From Xanthoparmelia taractica (lineage: Eukaryota; Ascomycota; Lecanoromycetes; Lecanorales; Parmeliaceae), in contig JANQBS010000361.1 in assembly GCA_033085395.1 (NCBI GenBank), positions 1-33,900 on the forward strand: DNA of 33,900 nucleotides. The letters are read 5' to 3'. Every line of letters starts with the position of its first letter. Within the stretch, counting starts at the first letter, position 1. The position numbers and the translations under genes are program-made. Positions 10,010-20,013 of this stretch are shown here, in pieces. The notes beneath the pieces were generated by a model that made no database searches, was not told where the DNA came from, and saw only the letters and a list, made by a program, of their open reading frames with translations.

Positions 10010-10108
10010 ATTTAACGTCGCGACTCGCAATAAGATATATATACTTCTTATATATAGTTATAACGTCGCTAAAATGCATATATACTTCGTATATATAGCA
10101 TTAATGTC
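10010..10108. repeat. Imperfect tandem duplication with hairpins at the RIP boundary
   Basis: Two to two-and-a-half copies of a unit of about 50 bp (TAACGTCGCT followed by an ATATATAC-TTC-GTATATAT-like inverted repeat) occur just before base composition turns normal. The inverted repeats could form short hairpins. Confidence 0.5.
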
Positions 10109-10328
10109 GCTACTAAGTAGAAAGCATTAATATTCAAGAAATTTAAAAGATTTGCCAAGCATATCAAGAATGCCAAGAGTTTTAGCGCATGTGCAGGACT
10201 TTTGGGGCAGACCTCCGTATATCACAACATCTTTGTTTGTCTCAGCAATGCCTGTACCTGTTAACCGGATACTTGCTGTAACTGATATATTGTATTCAAG
10301 TACACAGTAAGCCGTTGTATCACAGACC
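10109..10328 (+). promoter_or_regulatory. HBS1 upstream region
   Basis: About 220 bp of normal-composition sequence separate the RIP block from the HBS1 start. It must hold the promoter and 5' UTR. No clear TATA or CCAAT box was identified. An antisense 67-codon ORF (10127-10330) overlaps it but matches nothing I recognise. Confidence 0.5.
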
Positions 10329-13020
10329 ATGTCTCGACATAAATTGGTGAAAGCTTTAGATTTAAACGAGGAGCTTGATGACTTCGAAGGGGACCCCGAA
10401 TCTGATCATGGGGAGGAAGTCGGTCCCGAGGACAAGGGTGTGTACTCCTTCCCGTTGGTTACGGAGATAAGCACTCAGGTGTTCTCCTGTTAATCGTAGA
10501 CTGACTCGGAGGCTCTAGAGCACTTGCGTCTGGGCACTGCTGAAGTGCGGGAAGTACTCGGTCCAGAAGTATCAATCACAGACAAGGAGATTGAGGACTC
10601 ATTATGGCACTATTACTACGATATTGATAAGACTGTGAACTACTTACTAAGTACGACATACCAGACAATTATCTCACTGGGATAGTCTGTTAAGTGTGTG
10701 TAGAACAAACAATCAATTCACAAACAACCAAGAAGACAAAAAAGCAGAAAGCGAATGCGGAGGTCAAGAAAGCAAATGGTAAGTCTTGATAGGTTCTTTG
10801 GTAATTGGATGCCTAAGCACTCTTCACCTGCGGCACACCATTCGGAGGAAAGATTTTCGCAGCCTCAATCGCAACGAGCCTTTGGCTGAAATCCGTCTCG
10901 GACCAGTATCGGATCTCTCGAGGCAAGTGTCAAGTTGTCAAAGATATGAAGAAAAAACTGAGATCTCACCGTCTTGCCCCACCCAGTTCTCCGTCACCGA
11001 CTTTTTCAGTGATTGCCCGTGGCTCAACATCCCCAAGGACCGCCTCGGAGAAATTCTTGTCGAGGCCTTATACCCTCGAGGTGGATTGCTGGGAGGTTCG
11101 CCAAATCCAGATGGTGCACCCAAGTCCAAGCTTGCTGCTTTAGCTGCAGCTCGTAAAAAGAAAGAGAATCAGAGGGCCGAAGATGCACAGGATGCCACAA
11201 GCTCCGTTGCCATTCTAGACAAGCTTAGTGGAAAGCCTCGACAATCAAAGCTCAGTAGTAATCCATCATTAAACCCGGGACCTCCCACTGCGGTTATTGA
11301 GCAGACTGTGCACGAGCAGGCCAGAAAATATCCAAGGCGAAAATCAAAAAGGCTGGAATTTCCAGAGGACGCAGAGCTAGCTGAGGAGCAATCTACGAAG
11401 TTGGATTCCTTGGCTAGTCCGGAAAACGAGACAAAGTCAGAGATCACACCGACAGCGAGGCCTTCAAATTTTGCAAGGACCATATTTGGTGCCCCTGCTG
11501 TATCACAACAACAAGATGTTCGGATTTCAGATCATTATTTTTTAGGACCTGACACACATGCTGAGTTTGATTTCGCAGGACCAAGCCCTGATGATATTGT
11601 CACAAAGGCGCAAAACACGAAAGGGCCAACCCAAAAGCCGGTCAGACAGCCACCGCAGCCTTCATCCAGTGATAAAAGCGTCAGTGCTGTTGCCCAAGGC
11701 GTTGGGAATGTTACTATCGAAGAGCCCAAAGTAAAGGGCAAGAACCTTGATGTTGTGGCGGAATTCGAAAGGTCGAAGCCCAAGAATGCCGCAAACTTCG
11801 TAGTTATTGGCCATGTCGATGCGGGCAAGAGTACACTAATGGGTCGTCTTCTTTACGATCTACAGGTAGTCGATCAGAGGACTCTAGATAAGTATCGGAA
11901 GGAAGCCGGAAGGATCGGTAAAGCATCGTTCGCTCTGGCTTGGGTGCTAGATCAGGGCACCGAAGAGCGGAATCGAGGCGTCACCATCGACATTGCTATG
12001 AACAAATTCGAAACGGAAAGTACCAGCTTCACGATTCTCGATGCCCCAGGTCACCGAGATTTCATCCCCAACATGATCGCTGGGGCCAGCCAAGCCGATT
12101 TCGCCGTCCTGGTCATCGATGCTAGCATAGGGAATTTCGAATCAGGGCTCAAAGGTCAAACAAAAGAACATGCCTTGCTCGTCCGCAGCATGGGCGTACA
12201 ACGCATCGTCATCGCAGTCAACAAATTAGACACCGTCCAATGGTCCCAAGACCGCTTCGATGAAATTTCCCAGCAAGTCTCTGCCTTCCTCACAAGCGCA
12301 GGCTTCCTGGCCAAAAATCTGGCTTTCGTCCCTTGCGCAGGCCTCATAGGCGCTAACATCGTCCGCAAAGCCGAGGATCCTCAAGCCTCGTGGTATACCG
12401 GCGCTCCACTCATCACACTACTTGAATCCTCTGAGCCCGTCACCCGTGCGCTGGACAAACCTCTCCGCATGACCATTGATGACATCTTCCGCGGTGGCGT
12501 TCAGAATCCCCTTTCCGTCTCCGGCAGACTAGACGCCGGTAACGTTCAGATCGGCGACACTGTTGTCATCATGCCCGCCAGTCAAACCGCCACCATCAAA
12601 GGTCTTGAAGTCGACTCGGAACCCGCCGAATGGGCCGTGGCCGGCCAGAACGTGATTCTGCATGTCGCGGACATTGAAGCCAAATACCTGAAATCCGGCG
12701 ACGTCGTCTGCCGTCCCGACGCCCCCATCCCATGCGTCACGTCGTTCACCGTCAAGATATTAGCGTTCGAGCACATCACGCCGATGCATTGTGAAGTCCA
12801 CAAGGGAAGGTTGCATGCGCCGGGCAGGGTCACGAAATTGATGGCTCAGCTGGACAAGGCATCTGGGGCTGCCGTCAAGGGGAAGAAGCCGAGACTGATC
12901 AAGCCGGGAGGGTTGGCAAAGGTGCTTGTGGAGGTGGATGATGCGATTCCGTTGGAGCAGGGCGGGAGAGTCATTCTCAGGGCAGGCGGCGAGACTATAG
13001 GGGCTGGGCTTGTGGAGTGA
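10329..13020 (+). CDS. HBS1: HBS1, translational GTPase of ribosome rescue / no-go decay
   Basis: Proposed exons are 10329-10439, 10500-10650, 10704-10778 and 10907-13020 (816 residues). Introns 1 (GTGTAC...CGTAG) and 2 (GTACGA...GTGTAG) are fixed by reading frame and by the conserved N-terminal HBS1 domain (MSRHKLVKALDL, then IEDSLWHYYYD). Intron 3 starts at GTAAGT (10779), but its acceptor is uncertain: 10906 is chosen and 10852 also keeps the frame. The GTPase domain is complete: GHVDAGKST at residues 414-422, DAPGH near 491 and NKLD near 551. The EF-Tu-like C-terminal barrel ends RAGGETIGAGLVE. With Dom34/Pelota, Hbs1 binds stalled ribosomes and triggers dissociation and mRNA decay in the cytoplasm. 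It stands alone on the plus strand next to the RIP block but is itself unmutated. Confidence 0.9.
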
Positions 13021-13660
13021 GATGCTGTCGACGCTGATGTTGCGGATACAAGGAGTAGTACACCAGTCAACCTATGTTATACTCAGGAGTCGAAACATGC
13101 CACAGTTTGCCCTCATGAAGGCTCAGTGTCCACAGCTCCCTAATTTCCATTCCTTCTCGGCCTTCCCACTCCACCCATCATCCCCACCCCATCCTCGACC
13201 TATTCACTACACTTGAAAGCTTCCACCAACAACACCTACCCACCGCCCCACCTCATACACATAAACCCCCACCCCTTCAAACTCAGGCAACACATCACCT
13301 CCATCGCGTTCCCTCCCTCCCTTCTCCTTCCCAAATATCCTCGGAAAACCACCCGCCAAATCCCCACCCCTGCCACCCAACACACAAAGCAGGTACCCAC
13401 CTTACCCCATCCTACCTTCCACTCATAATTCCTCTATTACCCAAGCTCCCTCCCTCACCCATGTAAATCCAACCCAACTAAATATCTGGAATGCAGCATG
13501 CTGATGATGAGTTTATGGGATAGAGAGGAGTGAGGGATGTGTGTGACTCTGAGTTGGAGGGGAGAGGGGAGGAGAGGGGAGAGAAGTGTGTGGGTTTTGA
13601 GGAGAGAAGAGCAGTGGGGTTGATTGTTTGGTGCTGTGGGATAATACATGTCTTGCTAAT
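13021..13660. other. HBS1 downstream region, strand-asymmetric low complexity
   Basis: No credible gene. From about 13,130 to 13,450 the plus strand is very rich in C and A and poor in G. From 13,550 to 13,615 it switches to an almost pure purine tract (GGAGGGGAGAGG type). Small ORFs on both strands here are products of the biased composition. Confidence 0.6.
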
Positions 13661-13664
13661 GGGG

Positions 13665-13905
13665 GTTTTCGGTTGGATGATGGGATGGGATGATAGGATG
13701 GGATGGGATGAGATGAGATGAAACGGAATGGGATGGGTTGGGATGGTGACGAGTTGTAGTGAGCTATGATGGGATGAAATGGGATAAGATAAGGTGAGAT
13801 GGAATGGAGTTGCGATGAGATAAGATGCTATAAGACGGAGATGGAATCAGATAAGATAAGATGAGATGGAGACGAGGTGAGATGAGTAGAACGGTATAGG
13901 GTGAA
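13665..13905 (+). repeat. Degenerate GATGG/GATGA minisatellite
   Basis: Irregular tandem copies of GGGATGGGATGA-like pentamers and hexamers (GATGG, GATGA, GATAA) run for about 240 bp. The pyrimidine-poor plus strand suggests slippage-driven expansion followed by decay. Confidence 0.75.
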
Positions 13906-13946
13906 CGGTGAAAAGTCTGTAGAGTAAGCAAGTTAATGGGTCGATG

Positions 13947-13965
13947 TACCTTAAAGCGTAAGGTA
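13947..13965. repeat. Palindromic motif TACCTTA...TAAGGTA
   Basis: TACCTTAAAGCGTAAGGTA forms a 7-bp-arm inverted repeat. A one-base-shorter version lies at 28178-28195. Both are preceded some 30-40 bp upstream by GGTGAAAAG, so they may be copies of one dispersed repeat. Confidence 0.6.
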
Positions 13966-15253
13966 GGTAAGTGTGGTGTTAGGGTGGGTACGCTATAGTA
14001 TAAAATGAAATGGGATGGGATCGAGGGGATTGTGCGTATTCACCGGTGCGATTGAAGGATGGTAGTGTGCTTCACTTTATTTACGGCGGCTTCGGTCTGA
14101 CTTATCCTGCAAGTCGGCCGGTCAGTAACCAGGATGAAGTATGCAATGAGAGCATAGATGAAGCGAGCGGCTACTACGCAGGACAGCCGCATGGAGAGCA
14201 TGTGGAAAATTTTCAAGTATGTGCCAAAGGTATGACAGAAAAAAAGCAATGGTGATCGTCCAAGTCTCGACCGATACTTCCACGCGAAACCTTTTCGCCA
14301 GCTACCATCATCAACAGTGAACTTTCCTCAACTGGTCTTCCACCTACCCAGTCACCAATCATCACTGTTTTACATACTAATTCGTTGGCGCATCTCTGGG
14401 TCCCTCAACTCCATGAGCCTTGTCATGCCATAACTCCGAACAGGATCTGCGGACCTATGTCGATCTCAAATTGGGGTTTGGGGAGCGATAGTACTCTTCC
14501 AACTGGCGGGCCTGGCCTTCGTTTTCTTGGCTGGACCGTTTCAGACCTTCGCCGATTTGGTCGGCTTACACCTGAGCCGGTCCCACAAGCTGCGCTTCGG
14601 AGTTCGTAAGAAGCCATTGCCGGCGGTGGGATTGAATGTAGGCTCTATGGCCATGGCGTTCGCTATTTCGCGAAAAATATCCTGGTTCTTGGCCATGACG
14701 GTGAGCTAGTAGACTCTCTTGGGTGGTCGAGAATGTGGTGTGGTTTATTGCTGGTGATAGGTGGAGTAGGAAGACAGTTCGGGCGCAGGGTTGTGCAGCT
14801 GACGGTCTGTATTTTTCTTACGACCAGACAGAGAAGGCAGGACCAGATTTGACGTGGAAATATTTGGAGAAGGGAGAAAGAGAAGTGAGAGACTTTCGGA
14901 CTTGAATGATGTTCAAGTGCTCAACGGCGACCGTGGTCCTTGGCTCTGAAACTGAATGATCTCGTAGGTGGATGGGGAATATGCGTCGTCTCATTAAGAC
15001 CTTGAAAACAGCCCCGCTCTCTCCTACGGATCATTGCGTCTCTTTGTTGACGGTGAGGCAACCCACTCACGGCCCTTTAACTACCTAGGCTGTAGGCTAT
15101 GCACAGAAAGTCGCAAAACTTGCAAGAAACGTGCATAAGGCTTCCAGCCTTGCCTGCTGATTGACGTGGGTGACTGAGAGTATTCTGGAATTGCGTGGAC
15201 TGACAGTCCAATTTATCACAGCACTGCAGGCATCTTCCCAACCTTATTCGACA
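13966..15253. other. Intergenic, no gene recognised
   Basis: Several ORFs of 60-81 codons occur on both strands (for example 14010-14255 and 14527-14709, both plus). None shows a recognisable domain and they overlap each other. The 14527 ORF continues upstream in frame as a hydrophobic stretch and could be a tiny orphan gene, but there is no supporting signal. The last 200 bp would carry the 3' UTR of the minus-strand gene ending at 15254. Confidence 0.5.
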
Positions 15254-16358
15254 CTATTTCTTCTTCTTGGCAGCTTCCTCCCTCTCCCTCATGGCTGCCC
15301 TAGCACTTCTACTTCCTCCTAGCTTAGGTCCCCTAGGTTGATCGTCCACTTCCTTCCCCTTAGCAGACTTCTTAGCTTGAGACGCCCTCTGTTGGCGGTT
15401 CGAAATGGCATCCATGAACTCCCGTCTAAATTGCTCCGCAATACGGTCATCGGCCGCTTGATCGTCATTATTCACTTCCTCATCCGGCTCGTCGTAGATT
15501 TCGAGCTTGGACTCCCGCATTACTTCTTCGACGAGCTTGTCTCGCTCGACATCCTCACTGTTTCGCCGCTTGCGAGGGCGCCACGGCTTGCCATCTTTCC
15601 GTAAACGAACTTTGCCCGTCGACTGGTCAATTTCGGGCTCTATGCCTTGGAGCTTGCGCTGAGCAGCTTCGGTTAGGGCGATGTTGCGGAGTGTGGCATC
15701 TGGACCGAGGTCGATTTCGTGAAGCTTCCCAAGAGCTGCAGGCTGCCGGTGTAGCCCTGCGTCAAGTAAAGCCCCGTTGGGTGATAGCTCTTGCCCATTG
15801 AGAGATTTCGTAGATGTAGATTGGTTTTGAAGCTGACGTTTAGCCAATTCGGAATCTATATAAGCCATCCTTATCACGTTAGTCGCTGCATCTGGGTTTG
15901 ATCGAGGCTAGGAAGGGTAAGGCGTACATGTGTTTATCGGCTACGTCTGAGACCTGGCCTGTTTGAGGAGCAAAGCGTTCGATGACTGCTTTGATGTCTG
16001 CTGGCGTACTATCCTCCTTCACTACGAGAGCATCACTGGTCTGCGGTGTGTTTGAGGTAGATGCATGGCTGTTGGTGAACTCTATGCCGCCCTTTCGTCG
16101 CAAAGCAGCCTTTCGTTGACGGAGAATTTCCGTTACGGACAAGGACTCCTCGTCTGTTGTGATTTTCTGTGTCTCGGTGAGGTGAGCATGGTGGGAGATG
16201 AGTTCATCGATGGTCATGGACTCTGGAGGAGGTGCAGATGAAAGAGTAGGTGAGCCTTCATCTCCTGCGTCGGAGCGCTTGCGGTAGAACTTTCTTCGTT
16301 TGGAGGGTCTGAAAAGGTGTGATGGTCTATCGTCTTCACTTGGCGGGCTGGACTGCAT
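15254..16358 (-). CDS. HCA59/C9orf78-family protein (Tls1-like)
   Basis: Two exons, 15928-16358 and 15254-15869, give 348 residues. The 58-bp intron (15870-15927) has GTACGC, an ACTAAC branch site and an AAG acceptor. Splicing joins DKH-M to MAYIDSELAKR, the core of the hepatocellular carcinoma-associated antigen 59 family. The N-terminus (MQSSPPSEDD, then LFRPSKRRKFYRKR) and a SVTEILRQRKAALRRKGGIEF segment also fit the family. The C-terminus is Lys/Arg/Glu-rich with a GSRSARAAMRERE tail. Fission yeast Tls1 acts with the spliceosome and in shelterin and heterochromatin expression; the human homologue is spliceosome-associated. An upstream in-frame Met at 16523 exists, but its 55 extra residues look like 5' UTR. 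The gene is head-to-head with the next one, 524 bp apart. Confidence 0.85.
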
Positions 16359-16882
16359 GATGAATCTGAGCGAGTTGCGATGGAGGAAAGGTAATGGATA
16401 CTGTGATATGAGTGTATATGCGCCTGTACTGGTGCTTGAAATGAGGCTTCGATGCCACCCGCAAGGCTCGGCTCGAATGTCATGAAGATTGCGAGTTTCG
16501 GGCAAGCTTTGGCGGACTGGCATTTTTAGTCTGCTGTATTACTCGAACGTGATTGGTTGGTCAGCAGTAGCTTTAGCTTGGCAGCAGCGCGTCTCGGCTA
16601 CTTGTATGCAAGAACCGTTCGTTCCTTGGTTCCTTCAGGCATCATCATACATCTCCTGAATATTTAAATATATTCGACCGTGGGATCGATCGATTAGCCG
16701 ATCTATATCTTCCTTATATGCATTTTTCATTTTCATCTTTGCCGCTGACTTCATTCCTTGAATGTTCCAACTCCCTATGCGACAGACTCTTTCTTCAATC
16801 TTCGAATATGATATGATATGATATGAAATCGACCTGCAAAACAACCCGCCGTTGAGCGCATTCCAATCATTCATCCCACAAA
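16359..16882. promoter_or_regulatory. Divergent promoter region
   Basis: This 524-bp spacer lies between the minus-strand HCA59-like gene and the plus-strand MBL-fold gene, and must carry both promoters. It contains four ATATG units in tandem at 16806-16825. No other site could be defined. Confidence 0.55.
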
Positions 16883-18091
16883 ATGTCTTTGACGGTCAAG
16901 CATCTCAACGGGGACACCACCTTTCTTCTCACCTTCTCTCCCAGCGACAACTATTCCCATACTCCTTCAGGGCCTCAATACCAACCGCGTCCAGGCACTT
17001 TCTCCATACTCGTCGATCCATGGCTCTCAGGTCCCACGACAATGTGGCATCCTAAATTCCTCCTTTCAAAACATACGGCGCCATCTTGCATCCCCCACCT
17101 CTCCCATATACCGGAGCCAAACGTCGTCCTCATATCGCAAGATAAGCCAGATCACTGTCACGAACCTACATTGCGACAATTGGATCCCACATCACCCATT
17201 ACCACCATTCTAGCCGAGCCAGCGGCAGCCAAGAAGATTAGAGGCATGAAATTCTTCAACCCTGACATGGTCCATTCATTGCGCCCATTCTCGGAGCGAA
17301 AGCGGGATTCAGTCATCAGGTTCTTCATTCCGCCAATCGTCCCTGGTGGAACGCCCGGTGAAGCGACCATTTCGTTCATGCCAGCGAAATTGGATATGGC
17401 CAGGTTACACAATGCCATTGGAGTAACCTATCGACCGCCATCATCCAGCTGCATGCCCTCGCGTCCTTTCTCTCCAACCTCTCAAAGATCTCACCAACCT
17501 TTCCACCAGTCTCAATATCCTCCCGCGCCGCAGAACCTACCCATGACCCCTCCCGAGTCACCTACATGGCAAAGCAGCACTCTGCGTACCGACACCAATA
17601 CCCTCTCCACTGCTTCCACTCCATCATCCCACCAAACCAACTCCAACCACAACCTCTCCATATCCTCCAAAAGTTCCGTTACATCCACCTCCCGCATCCA
17701 CTCGGAAAAAGCGTTGTCATTCATTTACTCTCCCCACGGCGTCAGTTATTCCCTCATTCGTGCCTACGCCTCTACGCATCTGGTGTCCGTCGCTGCTCTT
17801 CCTCTGACGCTTCTGCTGCACTCCTTCGACCGCGTTGAGAATCCTTGGTATCTCGGCGGTAACGTCGCAGCGGGCTTACCAGGTGGCATCGAGATAGCGC
17901 AGAATCTGATGGCCAGATGCTGGATCAGTGCACACGATGAGGACAAGGATAACACGGGGCTTTCTGTCATGGCAGTGAAGAAAAGAAAACACACAAAGGA
18001 GGAAGTCAGAGAAATGCTACGGCGGGAGTTGGGAAACAACATCAACGTTGCAAACTTGGGGCCAGGAGCAGAGATGGTACTGAAAGCGTGA
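16883..18091 (+). CDS. Metallo-beta-lactamase-fold domain protein, fungal family of unknown function
   Basis: Intronless, 402 residues. The N-terminus (MSLTVKHLNGDTTFLL) leads to FSILVDPWLSGP, the beta-strand and Asp typical of UlaG-like MBL proteins. The metal-binding motif reads ISQDKPDHCH, where most MBL enzymes have SHxHxDH, so the first two His are replaced and only Asp-His is kept. A Ser/Pro/Thr/His-rich insertion of about 85 residues (about 185-270) precedes a C-terminal block with SPHGV, PWYLGGNVAAGLPGG and WISAHDEDKD, which may supply further metal ligands. The start is the first ATG, preceded by CACAAA. Substrate unknown; it may be hydrolytic or a catalytically weakened relative. 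Confidence 0.75.
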   Translation: MSLTVKHLNGDTTFLLTFSPSDNYSHTPSGPQYQPRPGTFSILVDPWLSGPTTMWHPKFLLSKHTAPSCIPHLSHIPEPNVVLISQDKPDHCHEPTLRQLDPTSPITTILAEPAAAKKIRGMKFFNPDMVHSLRPFSERKRDSVIRFFIPPIVPGGTPGEATISFMPAKLDMARLHNAIGVTYRPPSSSCMPSRPFSPTSQRSHQPFHQSQYPPAPQNLPMTPPESPTWQSSTLRTDTNTLSTASTPSSHQTNSNHNLSISSKSSVTSTSRIHSEKALSFIYSPHGVSYSLIRAYASTHLVSVAALPLTLLLHSFDRVENPWYLGGNVAAGLPGGIEIAQNLMARCWISAHDEDKDNTGLSVMAVKKRKHTKEEVREMLRRELGNNINVANLGPGAEMVLKA

Positions 18092-19004
18092 TGATATCTT
18101 TTGGAACTCCTGTTGTGGGCGATATGACCACGCAATGGTCTCTTACATCTAGCGTGTGGTTGGATCGGGTAGCTGAGGCCCTGATCGGAAGCCATCAAAA
18201 ATGCATCGGCGAAGAGCTTGCGGCATGTGGGGAGGTTTTCACGGGAAACGATATACATGAGCATGGCAATTTGCAGCGGTTCTTTTAGCGACAGAGGCTG
18301 GGAAATACCCTCTTTGATGATGCATCATCTGTACAATATTTTCTTCCCCATCTTTCAGTCCCATCCGGCTCTGTAGCGTGGGCTTGCTATTTCTCTATGA
18401 ACTCAGCACATCTTGAACACGGGAGTAAGGAATGCAGCAGCGCTGACAACGTATCCTTCAGGTGAGATCCAGTCGAGACAGACTCCCGTCAAGACAGCCA
18501 TGGAACCCTTCCGTTCATGAGATCCATCCTCTTCCTCCATCCATGCAGTTGATCCATGCACACTTGCACTTCATACCTGCCTACTAGACCGAGTCGGTGG
18601 GATAAGACCCACTCACAACTGTGGCTAAAGGAGCGGCATTCATTATTTGGGCGTTTGAGGTTTCTTTTGGGCCTATCGATCGTCATAGGATTATTAGGGT
18701 TAGGGTTTAGCGTATTCAAAATTCATGCGAACGCTTGGCGATGCATAAAAAGTTTCCACGCATTGCAACAGAGATTCCGTTTTGTAGGTACTATCGCGAG
18801 AAATTTCAACAAAATCTTCGCTTTTTTCGTATTCTATTCGTCGTTTAGTGGCTTTACTCGGCTAGTCGCTATGTAGAAGATTTATATACTAATTACGAGT
18901 TATTAAACGTGTGGTGGATGTTAACTGCTTTATTGTATTTATGCTACGAATTGTTACATTTATATTCCTTCCTTACTATTTTCCGTTCTATACAAAACCA
19001 CAAG
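18092..19004. other. Intergenic, with a short telomere-like motif
   Basis: No recognised gene. An ORF of 106 codons at 18556-18876 (+) has one hydrophobic segment (LRFLLGLSIVIGLLGLG) but no homology that I know. Two perfect TTAGGG units lie at 18694-18705 within it. AT content rises from about 18,870 to 19,000. Confidence 0.5.
18694..18705 (+). repeat. Two TTAGGG units (interstitial telomere-like motif)
   Basis: TTAGGGTTAGGG, followed by TTTAG. The number of units is too small to claim a former chromosome end. It may be a binding site for a TTAGGG-repeat-binding (Tbf1-type) factor. Confidence 0.4.
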
Positions 19005-19143
19005 ATGTTCTCATTTCTCGTGAACGCGGTCACCGCCTTCAAATGTCGCAAGTCGCAACGTAAAACAGCCAGCATCGGTACAGCCTCGTCCAGTACGCCC
19101 ACGACTATCAAAATCTACAAAGAGGATATCAACCGGATTCACG
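19005..19143 (+). other. Possible 5' exon of the broken F-box-like gene
   Basis: An ATG preceded by CACAAG at 19005 opens a frame reading MFSFLVNAVTAFKCRKSQRK. A GTCAGT donor-like site lies at 19144. The downstream F-box-like frame is different, and no AG acceptor before 19264 that I could find restores phase. This is either an intron that I cannot place or a frameshift. Confidence 0.3.
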
Positions 19144-19263
19144 GTCAGTTCACATCACCCGAATTAATCTCCAACCAGTACTCCCAGGGTTGGCAGAACC
19201 GGATACATCATCGAGAACATCAACGTGCTCACGCAATATCAAACCCCAATTATTGTGGAGCCA

Positions 19264-20013
19264 ATGTCCGTCCATATGCGGAAAGAGAGGGGTCCAATGC
19301 TTTCCAAGCTGCCGGGAGAAATTCTCAACATCATCTACTCGGACCTCCTCTCATCCGGCCATCCTCAATTTCTAAGAGCTTCAAAAGCCTTGCACATTGA
19401 AGGCACTGCCCTGATGGCGGAAAAGGGTGTCTATCGCATGAGCTTCGGGCACAACAGGATCAATAACCCTCTACCCAGCCAGCGGTTCGTGGACACTATC
19501 CGCAACATCGATATCAGCGCCGATCTAAGCCACAGTGGGTGAAGCGGCTGGTTGGTCCCATCAGGACCCCCGGGGATCTGGCTCCTCCAGGCCTTTGGCG
19601 GGCCTGGACTCGTTCGCGGTCAATGCAACGTCTCATTCAAAGTGCACTCTCCTAACGCCGCCATGTGGGTGGCAGATATATCCTCGGCTCTGCGTTTGCT
19701 TTTGGATTTTGAAACGCTAGTTGTGCGGGTCGACATCAACTGGCCTGAGCCGGACTCAGTGGCCAATCACCCTTTCGGATCCTTGCGGTCCAAGGCGAGC
19801 ACAACCTGGTTCAAGCAGTGCAAGGATGTTCGGGCCCCTTGGTCTGACTTCAAGTGCCAAGTTTTCTTCGACTATCTTCGGCTGGATTGGGCTTTAGGGA
19901 CTGGACGTCTCGAACAGGACGAAGATGACATCCGGCTAGTTTTCCATCCGCGCAAGGCACTTGAGGAAGCGGAAAATGTGAAGCTTGCAGGGACGAGTAT
20001 GGAATTAGGATGA
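19264..20013 (+). pseudogene. F-box-like fungal protein, interrupted by an in-frame TGA
   Basis: One frame (ATG at 19264) reads MSVHMRKERGPMLSKLPGEI and then a IIYSDLLSSGHPQFLRASKA segment. This is the LPxEIxxxIYxxLL pattern of fungal F-box-like proteins, with KGVYRMSFGH after it. It stops at TGA 19540-19542 and continues in the same frame for 157 codons (SGWLVPSGPPGIWLLQ onwards to 20013). A canonical intron removing the TGA is not available: the only phase-correct GT...AG pair is 30 bp apart. The gene is therefore probably inactivated, or carries a sequence error. F-box proteins recruit substrates to SCF ubiquitin ligases. Confidence 0.6.

Larger units (their letters stand above)
1..10100. 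other. RIP-mutated AT-rich repeat block
   Basis: Almost the whole span is strongly AT-rich with very few CA or TG dinucleotides but normal CG, most clearly in 76-2100, 3659-7060 and 8520-10080. That is the strand-symmetric signature of repeat-induced point mutation (CpA to TpA). It covers the LINE, gypsy and Tc1 relics and partly the MITEs. The shift to normal composition comes at about 10,085-10,130, roughly 200 bp before the HBS1 start codon. Confidence 0.9.

Noticed and set aside
1..10100. A Starship-type giant transposon with a DUF3435 tyrosine recombinase captain
   Set aside because: No tyrosine-recombinase motif could be read in the block. The Lys/Glu-rich minus-strand peptide near 5530-5860 is too degraded to assign, and cargo genes look like ordinary housekeeping genes.
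10938..12833. Several ORFs antisense to or overlapping HBS1
   Set aside because: Shadows of the HBS1 coding frame, with no domains.
14010..14709. Small plus-strand ORFs as genes
   Set aside because: Overlapping short frames without domain, intron signals or codon support.
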